Shown one piece after another: positions 38,801 to 50,800 of a DNA stretch of 64,000 nucleotides (position 1 is the first letter of the stretch; the number at the start of each line of letters is the position of its first letter). The position numbers were made by a program, and so were the translations under genes. Below the pieces are notes generated by a model that did no database searches, was not told the DNA's origin, and was given only the letters and a program-made list of their open reading frames with translations. Source of the stretch: Diphasiastrum complanatum (Eukaryota; Streptophyta; Lycopodiopsida; Lycopodiales; Lycopodiaceae); assembly GCA_029204225.1 (NCBI GenBank), contig CM055113.1, positions 23,444,443 through 23,508,442 on the forward strand, written 5' to 3'.

Positions 38801-41800
38801 ACAAGAAGAGCAAACTGATTCGAACCAGCAACCTCACAATTGACAGTAACAAAAATCCAAGACCAAACTCTTCTGCAAGTATTGCAAGAGAACCAATCAC
38901 GACATCAAAGATTGTTGAATTCTCATGCACAATGAAGTGAAGGAGATGCAGCAACAAGATGGAAGTTCGGATTCTACTCGAAACTCCCATGAAGGTATAA
39001 GACCAACAAAGTAGAGATACCTAGCAGTGGTACCTTGATTCAGGAGCCTCTCAACACATGACTCCATGCAAGTACCTATTCGAAGATCTCACAATATCTG
39101 ATTCAAAGTACATTTTCTTCAAAGACTCAAGTTCACACAAGATCGAAGGCCAAGGAACTATTCGCCTTCAGTTTCCAAATGGTATTTCTAGATTACTGTA
39201 CTTTATGTACCCCCAATTAAAAAAGAATCTATTGTCTATTAGCAAGATCACAAATCAAGGCTATAGAACTTTGTTTGATTCTAAACAATAAACCATCTTA
39301 AATGAAGAATCTAATGAAATCCTCTCTGCAAACAGAGAAGGAAATTTGTATATCTTGAGTCATGATTATGCACTTACAACAAATGTGAGCAATTCTAATG
39401 CCCAATTATGGCATCAACGACTAGGACACTTGAATATGAGAGTTATCTTGTACATGCATCATAATAGTATGGTCAAGGATATGAGCATAAATGTTGCCTC
39501 CACAAGCACTCGAATTGTCTGTGAGATGTGCTTACTAGGAAGAAAACCTATATCAAGATTCCCAAAAAGACAAGCCACTAGAGCTAAGTCCATTCTAGAA
39601 TTGATAGATAGTGATCTGTGTGGCCCTATGAGCATACCCTCTTCGGGTTCTGCACTGTATTTTGTCACTTTTATCGATAATTATTCCAGATTTACTAGGA
39701 CAATGTTCATTAAGAACAAATTTGAAGCATTCAACTGCTTCAAAGAATTTAAGCATTTTGCTGTGACACAAACTGGTTGGAAGATCAAGACCCTACGCAT
39801 CAATTGTGGGGAGAATACATGTCAGATAAAATGTCGGACTATCTATCTTCGTGCGGCATGCATTGTCAGTTCACCATCAACTACACCCCACAGTAGAATG
39901 GAGTAACCGAAGGAAGAACCGAACACAACAGTTACATGTAGCACAAACAGTGCTCTCAAACGCTCAACTACCCAAGAAATTTTAGGTTGAAGCTATTTCT
40001 ACTACCTACTATTTGCAAAACTATTCGAGCACCAAAGTTGTCGACTCGAAGACTTCCTTCAAAGCCTACTATGGTTACAAACCGAGTCTAAAGCACCTTC
40101 GAGTGTTCGGATGTCTATGCTACGTGCAGATCCCTTCTGGCCTGAGAAAGAAGCTCGATCCTGTCAGCTGTAAGAATATCTTTATCGGATGTTTAACTTC
40201 ACACAAAGCTTATAGAATCTACGAAGGAGATTCAGGACGAATCTTTGTCAGTCAAGATGTAGTCTTCTTGGAAGACAAATTTTATGATTTTAAGCAGAAG
40301 CAGCCAATTTAGGAGTGTGTTCCAACAATCTCCATTTACCATCAATAGGCCTTGACTTGCGAATGTTCCAACACCAATTGCCTAGAGTTAGGCCACTACC
40401 ACATGCACATACACAAGGCAGGGCAAGCGGATATTGACAGAGCACCATAGGGTGGAGGAGGACACACCAGAGGCAGCCGCTAGACTTACATGCTAATTGT
40501 TTTTAAATGGCTATCGTGCATTTGCCTTGGCCAGCAACATCTTCCATGACATAATGATGGGGATTATGTTGTGATGCCACATGAGACCCGCCACACATGA
40601 GGCTTTATGTACTCGCCATTTGAGAGACGGCGGGCATGCATGTATCACAAGAGAACTTCGTCCCATATGCTTGGGCCGCAAATGATTACTTTATTCTATT
40701 TGATGGGTAGACTAATATTAAGCATGCGCCTATTATCCACATCTTGCTTTCGTGTCTGTTGAGCACTCTGTTTCTCAAGGGTGTAGATGCTTTCCAATCT
40801 AGCCTTGTTGAGTCCGAAGAGTTTATTTATAAGCATATATGTGTAGCAATCATTGAGGTGGGAGTGCAACATGTATTGCAAGTAGTCATTCAATGCCAGT
40901 GAACACTTGAACTCATTTACAAGTTCATGGACATGATTGGGGAGACCCTTCGACAACGGGTTATTGACGAGCTGAAGTATACTTTTAGTTGAAAAAGAGC
41001 AACAATTAACTTGTTGTTTCATAGTCACTTGCTGGTTTTTTGACGGCTACTTTCTCTTTCTCTCAGTTCTAGATAGTGGGCGAGTCCATCTCGAGCCCCT
41101 TAGTTGTTACTTATGAGAATTCTCTTGTACTTTTAGTTTAGTGTGAATATACAGCGTTTGGCTCCAAAGTACAGAAAAATGAGTCTTTCATGTTGTTGCT
41201 TGTGGTGTTTTACGATTACTAGGATTCAGGTATTTGTCAGCCTTGGCCAAGCAGTGTTGGAGTTCTTTTCTTGGACATGTTTTTGGGGCCAATAAGCACC
41301 TACAACAACCTATGCTTATATTGAGTTTGAATCATGGTTATATTTGATTTTGAAGTCCTATTTTACATGTTTATTCTATACACTCAACCATAGTATATGC
41401 TTGTCTATGAAGTGCACAGTTGTTACGTTTCAGCATAGATTATTTCAAAGTACATCATAAATGCACAAAATATGATATCAATATCAAATTTTGACAAATT
41501 GTTAAATGTCATGAAATTTGCAAGAATATAGATGAAAATGTAGGGTATAACGTGCAACCACTTACTTTGATACTGTGGGCTGCAAACTCCTATTTGGAGT
41601 GTGAATATGTTTTTCAAATTGCCTTACCTCATCTTCGCACCATTTTTTTACCTCTAAATCACCATTGCTTATCCTCCTTTGATTATTATATTCCATTTTT
41701 GACACAATAAATTGCCTCTATTGCAAATACTTATAGAAAGTTTCTTTCTAAGCTGTAGGACAGATTTCTCTTCCGTGGTTGTCATTTAACGTCACCAACA

Positions 41801-44800
41801 AGAGCCTTCTTCTCTCAATATTCATCTTACCTAGTCTCAAAAATTTCTCAGCGTGGCCCATCCTTTGCATAAATAAAATCTTTAATTGAGTCTTTGACTT
41901 TGAGTAACCTTGAACAACAAGGTTTATGTCTTGCTTTGATAACTTTGATTCTTCTTTAACCATATTGGAAAAACCTTTGGAGAACACACTTGTGTAATAG
42001 TACAGAGGAAGGGCTCTTACTCTATTCAGCCCATGAATGCACATGATTCTAGTTCGAATGTTAGACATATATATTGGTAGTCCTCCACAATGAGCCCATT
42101 TACTATAGAGATAATTGCGAATAGTACATAAGTCACATATAGAGTAATGGCTACTAGAAAAAGATCAACCAAAGTAGCCCTTTGTCAAGCATGGGTTGGA
42201 GGAGTGATTGAAAGGGAATGAAAAATGGATGTTTTATTTTGATGTCATGTTGAAGATATGGCTTGGTAGGTACCATAAGAATATAATAGAACAACTTGCT
42301 AATTGTTAAAAATAAAGTGAATGAGAGGAAATGAGAAATGGATGTTTTATTTTGGTATGTCATATTGAAGATATGGCTTGATAGATATCATAAGAATATA
42401 ATAGACCTACTTGCTAATTGTAAAAATAGAAATTAAACTATGCATGAAAAGCTCGAAGATCATGATAGCCTTGTTAAAGTTCATCACAAGTCATTGTATA
42501 TTCAAATATGCAAGAAGGGATGAATAGTTATTCGATCTAGAGCAAAATGGAGACCAAGATACAGGCTTCAAGAACTACCATCAACCTCCAGAAGTTCCTA
42601 GGAGAGTTTTCAAAAGAAGAACTAATTCATAGAAAGATGTCCTTTAATAGGTAGGGTGTGTTTCCTACTTGAATTTGCGAAGAAACAAGATGTAAATTTT
42701 TTGTACTTACCTTGGTGATACAATTCCTTTTCCATTTATAGACAAAAGCCTTGTCCATTGAATCTAGAAAAAAGCCTTGTCCATTTATAAATCTTGTGTG
42801 CAAATATTTGCAATTTTCAGGGGTATGACATGTAAAAAGTTGATTATGCTTTTGAGTCCTTTTCATAATAGTGTGAAATTCGTTACTAGTATATTATTTC
42901 TGTCAAGTACTTGAGAGCTTTTTGAATGTAGATTATATAAAACATCAAGTTTCATGCAAGCTCCAATAATCAGGAATGCCATTGAGGAAGGATAACTTGT
43001 TGAGTTTGTTGCTATGTTGGGATGACCTGCAGTGACTAAACTTGATCAAAAGCTAGGTCCACATGTGCGACGTTGGGCATATTTCTATCTTTTATATCAC
43101 AAGGACAGCTATCACATTCTGAGCAATGGTATGAGAATTTTCATGCTCATTATGTCTGTGGATAACTTCAATTTTTTCTCGTCTTTCTCAAAATCTCGAG
43201 GGCTAAATATTATTTTCAATGATATTTTTGAGGACATTCACAAAGTTCAAAATATAAACTATGAATTCCAATGGTCACTTTAACAGAGTCTTATTAAATC
43301 TAAGATTTTCAGAAGAGCAAGGACATTTTTGAAATGTTTGAGCTAACATCCTATGCTGCCAGAGAGGAGAGCCTACACTGACGGCAACCCCCAAAAAAAT
43401 CACACTTATTCAGATTGGATGTAGGCTGTTGAGAACCCTCAAGAAAATGGGGCCTTCAAATCTCTTTTCAATCAATTTATATTAAATTCTGTATGTACAG
43501 GATGTCACTTTCTGTATCTTTTGGTACAAAAAGGTACAGAACAGTGTTCTATGCCTTAGGTACATGAGTCCATAAGTCGTTCTTGCTGCCTTAGGATTTC
43601 ATATATGGATTCTTGGACATTTTGGGTTGCACCTTTATTTTGTTCTAAGCTTTACTTAATAATATGACTGACTTAAATTGAATTTGTGAATATGAATATA
43701 TTCCAATCTCAAAAGGAGATAGCCTCATATGTCTAGACCCTTGATTGACCCCTGTGAATGTACATACTTGGAGCCGTTGTGAAATCATATGCAACATTTT
43801 AAAGAAAAGCTCGATTCATCCATGGGCACTTCATATCAACACTGTTGATGAGTCCATAGGCCGTTCTTGCTGCCTTAGGATTTCATATATGGATTCTTTG
43901 ACATTTTGGGTCGCACCTATATTTTGTTCTAAGCTTTACTTAATCACATGGCTGACTTAAATTGAATTTGTGAGTATGAATATATTCGAATCTCAAAAAG
44001 AGATAGCCTCATATGTCTAGAGTCCTAGACCCTGGCACTTCATATCATGATTTATACCCTTATTGCTTGTCACAACTTTGTTAATAATTTTATAATGACA
44101 CATGTTACACGTTTATTCTTCTGTGTACATTCCCATGCTTAATCTCTCTTCCTGTTGAAAAAGATCAGTTTTTCAAATTATGGTCTTTAAAGCTCTCAAA
44201 ATCTCATTTGCTTCTGCTAAAAATGATAAAATTTTGCATGGTCTGACATTTACCTGGAATATAAAGTTTTAAAGACCAGTATATGGCATTGCTGGCTTCA
44301 AATTTTCAATGTCTCTTTACTTTTTCACTGTTGTTGTGCGTGGTGTAGGTGCTCTCTTGTGGGAAAGATTAGCTGGATGGTTTCTAATGCCGTTGCTCAG
44401 GTACATTATCTACAAAGGCATCAGGATTGATGCACCAGGAGCAAAAGATATCTCGTTCAGAAAAATCAGCGAGATTTTCAGAGAGGTAAATTTCTGGCCT
44501 TTTATTTTTCACGTTGCATTTGTTAAACCCAGTTAACAGGTCATTCGATTTTTATGTGGAAACCCCATTCACTTCAAATGGGTGTTTGTGTGAGGTAGTA
44601 CAATTGCTTTGCCAGTGCATTGGAAGCTACATGTTAATAGATCCAAGAAGCATGAATAGAACGGGTGTTTTGTACAACTTCAGAGAAGTTTTGGTCAATT
44701 ATTCTCTAAGGCAAGCTTGACTTGTAAATGTAAGATGGAAGTAAGTCATGGCACTGCTACATCGCAGTTGCAAAAAAGCTTTGAATTTCAGAAAGATCAT

Positions 44801-47800
44801 TTGCTCATTTGCTATTTATGGTCAAATGCAACATGTTCATAACACGAAACGAAGAAAGGAGTCTCATGCCATAAACTTATATTCACTGTTCAGATGTATC
44901 TTAATTGTGAAACCATATAGCATGGATAATGTTATGAGACATTACCTGCATCTCGTGGGCGGTGATGATGTGAGTCTGGATGTGACACAGTGTGCTATGC
45001 TTGATGATGGGATGGTCTAAGAGTTTGTGTGTGTCCTCTATAGAGGTAAATATCACACTTGTTTGATATTTTGCTTGGGAGCTATCCTAGAAGTCCATCT
45101 CTGGCTGCTAGGGGTCAGTCCCCTATCCATAAACCGTACCTCTCGTGACAATGGTAGACCCGCCTGCTTGTTGGCAAATATGATGGTTTGTTAGTGTTAA
45201 AATGGGTTTTTATATTACTGCAATCAGTGCTCTTTTTTATTCTCTTTCGAAATTTAGTTCCTCAGCAATTTCTAAATCATTTGTTAGGTTTCATTTTGAC
45301 AATTATAGACTTGATGATAGTAATATTGTCGCTAATGGTTTATCCTTCTTCCATCATTTATTTTTGCCATTTTTACTACTGCACTTGAATGGCATAATTC
45401 ATTGTTTGTCGCTTATCTTCCATGTCCCGATTTTCAAGAGGTCTATGCTTCTACATGAACACCATCGTCTACACATCATTTGGTCTATCCTGTTGACACC
45501 CTTACCATTATGGTTCCCTTTGTGTTCTTAGTATGTTGAATGTTTGAACAACTTGTCACCTGATGCCCTCTTTCCCCTTTTGGTGGCCACTTTGAGGTTA
45601 AAATAATTTTTTCCTTCCTCACAGCCCAAATTTAGCTGTCTTTTATGAAAATTTATCTAGACCACAGATGTCAGTTTTGCGCTCATAAAACTACTCCTGA
45701 GACAAACTTTTGATGTACTCCAACCTTGGCCCATTCCTCAACATCAGTGTAACAATATCTCTTTGGACTTCATCTTTGAGCTTCTACGTATCCAGTGGGG
45801 TTGTGACTCTTGCATTGTGGTGGTTGATCGTTTCTCCAAACAGGCTCACATAATACCTGTGTGTAGCAAGGTTAGTGTACAGCAATGTGCTTGGCTTTTT
45901 GTTATCAAAGACATTTCAGCTGCATGGACTTACTAGATATTCTCGAGGATTGAGATTCCAAATTTACTTCAAAACTTCGGACAATGCTTATATACAATCT
46001 TAATATCGAGGTACTGACCAGTAGTGCTTTCTGTTTTGCTGCCAGTGGATAGTTAGAGGTTCTTAAGCATACACTAGAGGGTTACTTGCACCATCGTGTA
46101 TCTCCCACAGGTTGAGATTGGTACCAACATTTATGTTTTGGTAGAGTATAGCTGTATAGCTTTGTTAGCTGTTATAGCTTTGTTAGCTGTTACCTTTGTT
46201 AGCTCTACTATAGGGCTATCTCCTTTCCTGCTTGCTCATGGTTATAGCCAATTGTATCTTTGCCTATTGAGGATGGTCATGTCACTATTGCTTCACTCAT
46301 GTCTAATGCTTGTGAGATTATTGATCAAGCTAGCACTCATTTACAACGGATTAAGCAATGGGTCCAAAAACCATAGTGGATTGCAATAGACAACATGTTA
46401 AATTTCAGGGGGGGGGGGGGGGGGGGGGGTGAGATAGATACCCGTTCTGAGCATTTGGCTGCGGTATGTTCCGTTCCACATGTACAGAACGAGGTACCTT
46501 TTTTTTTTCTTCTGTATATGCACTCCTGCAAAAAATTAATCAAAAGAATTCAGAATCTGTCTGCGATCCCACCTCTCCAAACAAAATTTGCAGTGAAACA
46601 AAAATGAGCTCAAGGACACTCTCTCAAACACTTTCAAGTACGAAAAGGTGGAGAGTTGAATGGTTAAGGTTAGTGATTTTAAAATTTTGTTCTTCTGAAT
46701 CTGATCGGCAACAGCTTACTAAGAGTATAAGCACGCTAGTCCTCTTAACAAAATATCAAAGAACATTATACGAGATCCATAAAAACAATCAACTCTGATT
46801 TGTAAGGTGACAATGAGATGAACGTTGAGATGACACTGCAACAAAAGTATGCTGACTTTCCTGTTTTCTCTGGTCAGAATTGAGGTGTAAGTTTTTACTT
46901 CAGTTTTCTTGGGACAACGAACTGAAAGCAAAGTACTTCGGCTGGTAGCTGGTTGGGCAAGGCTAATTACTTGACAAAGACTGAGTGAATGACCTACCAA
47001 GTTCCAGGATTCTGATATGCTAAAAATTCTGATATTCTGATATCGAAATTGTATCTTTTTGCAAAACGTTGCAAAGAAAAAGAACAATTACATCTGCGTT
47101 CTGAAAAAAAAAATTGGGTCATATTCCATTTCACGCGTTTGGAATGCCCGTTCCGTATGCTTTCTGAAACGGAATGGGCAAGTATGGGGGTGACCATGTT
47201 CTTTTGCGGCATAGCTTCGCTCGATGTCACTTTGTTCAGGGATGGGGTGACTCTAAGAAGCTTGCAGCACACTATTATGGCCTTTCTAGATACTTGAGTG
47301 TTCGAGTCCTGTTACATATTGCTTACAGCTGCAACCTACCGCTAGATCCGGTAATGTCCTTGATGTGAGCTTATTGCGTGTTGCTATAGTGCTCAGGGAT
47401 CCTTGGGATGCTATTATAGATGATCCAAAGCCCTTTCCATTCCTACTAGCCACTAGTACAATTGGTGCAGGCGATAGGTTTACTGTTTGGTACAGTGGGA
47501 TGGTCGGTCTATTGAAGAGGCTGCTTGGGAGCCCATTGTTGTTCTCTATCACACATCTACCATTCAACTGTAGGATACACTGATTCACATACTGGGTCAA
47601 AATGTTGCTCCCTTTACTTGATGTGTTTTATGTACGCCATGATACTGCTTAATTATGCCCACGTTATGCGGGGTGTTATGGGTATCCAGTTCATATATTC
47701 CTGCTTTTACTTTTCAGTGCTACCTTTACTTCAAAACCAGTCTTACATTTACCTAACTTTTAGACCAGCGCGATTTTGATCCCGCATGTTCTGTTTTTCT

Positions 47801-50800
47801 TCATGTACTGGTGGGTGCAATATATTACCTACTTTATTGGTTTTTAGAAACTAGTACATTAGGGCCTAGATTAGGGATTGCCTAGTACTATAATCTGGTG
47901 ATTATTTCATCATTTTCCTACCTTTTCATGTTGAGATTGCTTTATCTCTTCATGGGGGACTCTTTCTTTTGCTTTTAGGGCTTTAGGCAGTACTGGCATT
48001 TACGATAAATAGAATAACTCGCATCCCAACAAAGGTTTGCATAGACCAAACTCAAGAATCCGTTAGAATGACTCCATTCGATTTGTATCAACTGGGTCCA
48101 TATCAAAGGTAAATACTAGAGATAACCTGAGTACAATATAATTACGAGCTTTATGAGATCTCCTTTAGTTATCTCGGTAAAGAAGATTACCTAGACAACT
48201 GTTGGAGATTGTAGGCTTGAGTTTAATTTATTAGCTTCTTCAACTTTTCTTTGATTCATTCAAAATAATAATAAAGAGTGCTGTACAATGCCTTTGGAAT
48301 ATTCTAGATGATTTGTAATTAAATTCAAGAGAAAGAGGGAGCTAATTATTGTACCGTGGTTGTTCTTTCTGTAGTCCATCTATTTCTTGAGGATCATATA
48401 TGCAGCTTAAAGCCAATGTTTATTTTTGAATGTTGCTTCTTTCCATTTCATTCTATTCTTGACTTATTGTCACTTATGGCTTAGACAATTACTTGGGGAT
48501 AGGCACTCCCTTGAAACCCACATAGAAAATTCTGCTTCTGCACTGATGAGACCGTAAGTAAATCTTAGTGGCTAAGATATTTTTCTTTCCAAAGCTGATC
48601 AATTTTATATTCAATTTGTCTCTGTTTGAAGTTTCCTTTTTGTTTGAGCCTAGGAAAATTGTGAAGCTATCATTCTCTAATTGTGGGTTTAGATGCTTTT
48701 TTATCTTACAAGCTATGTATTCGAGTCTTTCACCTGTGGACCTTTATGATACTCATTGAGTTGGAATTTGATTGAAAAGCTGCTATGTTTTGTATAGGTG
48801 GACATGGCTCTCGCTGATGGGCGGCCTTTCATTTGTGGTAGTAGATTTACTGCAGCAGACTTAACATTTGCTGCTCTAGGTGGTCCGGTAATTAGGCCAG
48901 CAGGGTGAGCTTCTAATAACACAGCACTTTAGCTTCTTTACTATGGAAAAGTTGATTGTATATCATTACGCAGGCTAACATAGTGTTGACTGATTTTCCA
49001 AGCTTACATACTATGTAGACCTCGTAAACTGCACAGGTTAATTTATTGATTGTGTAACTATGAGATTTTCATCGTATACATTGAATGGAAGTAGGCATTG
49101 AAAGAGGCCACTCAACTTGTTGATCCTCCTTTCAGATTGTTATGCACGCATTCTCATTGTAGATTTGATCCTAGAAATTGTTGTCGCATTTAGCAGACTT
49201 GTAACTGTTATGATCAATTACAGCCTTTGGTTAATCTAGCTGTTTTATTTATGGTTTCTCAGTCGTCATTATTTGAGAGAGCATAGTATTGATTGATGAT
49301 GATGTGTTTTATGATAGATTAATTATATTTTTCTTATTATTGTTATTCATGGAGACTAAATACGTCTGTATTTACACTCCTATGGTTATGACACACTGGA
49401 GATGTATTTATCAGTCTTGTGTACCTACGCCTACCGACAAGATGTTAATAAAGCTTGCTAGCCCTCTGTCTCTGTCTCTGTCTCTCTCTGAAAATGACGC
49501 ACCCTTCTCAGTTGCTCTTTGCCGTCCATCATCTTAGTCCTTCAGTTCAGTCCATGTGTTGTAGCGCTTTGCGCTTCACTTGTTACAACCACTTCAATTT
49601 TTTGTAATTTGAAAATTTTACACCGTTATCCTATGATTTCTGGTTATGCTCGGGACTCTTCTTCCTGTCCCAGGTCAGGGCTACATTCATGAATCATTGC
49701 TGCTGACCCTTGGAAAAAAGATTTTAATCATAATAAACGTTATGGTTGGTCAGGATGTAGCTTATTCTTTGAAATTGTCATGCAAAATCTACAGCCTTCC
49801 TCAAACTCTTCTTCAGGCAATGGCCACTTTCAGCCGAGAGAGCATACACAAGGTCTTATGGGTTATGTGTTGCCTTGCCTGTGACTATGGTATGGTCCTT
49901 TTAAATTTCATCGTGTTCACAAGTATGAAGGTCTTTTAGATCTTATTCACATTGATATATGTGGGACCGTGCAGCCTCCTTTTATAGGGGTAGCCAAATA
50001 TTTACATTCATGGATGATTTTTTTAGAAGAACATTCATATATTTCTTGAAGTTTAAATCAAAAGCATTCAAGTTTTTCAAATAGTTCAAAGAACTGCTAA
50101 AACTCAAACTTTAAAGAAGGTCAAGGCTTTATCTGGTGGTGGATGTGAATTTATGTCTAATGAGTTAAAGAATACTGCAAGATCAATGGCAATAATTAGT
50201 AGTATACCACCAGCTATACACCTCAGTGTAATGGTGTGCTGTTGAGCTGAAGAATTGTACACTCATCAACAGTGCAAAGAGTATGCTAAATCATGTCTCA
50301 TTTCCAAAGCATTTGTAGGTAGGAAGTGGTAATCACAACAACAGATCATTCAAAATTGAAGTACAACCAAGGCTGTGGTGGACAAATTATCGGACACCAT
50401 CAATTAAAGTTGAGGAAATATCTGAAGTTTAGAAAGAGATTAATCTTATTCATCCAGACAAAGAATAGATAGATATCTAAGATGGATGATGGTTACTGTC
50501 ACTCATGTTGAAAATGTTTGAAACAGCAGTGACACATGAAAATATTTTGAAAGTCGATAATAAGTGCTTTCCATAAAGGATTCACTCTATTTATCGTTGA
50601 ATCCATGTCTGGGTCCTTGTTCAGTTGCTGGTCTTCATGCAAGAAATTGCCCACAGGGGGGGTCTTTGGGTATATAAGCTACCTTGGCATGTGATATATG
50701 GTTCTTCTGTGCCATATTACACAGCATAAAAACTGTTTTTCTGTTTGAGTGCCAGAAAAATCATTATGATGCTTTGATAAGAGTAAGATTCAAAGAGTTT

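Noticed and set aside
40696-41028. Transposase-like ORF (minus) or its plus-strand counterpart
   Set aside because: No catalytic or zinc-finger motif could be seen in either strand.
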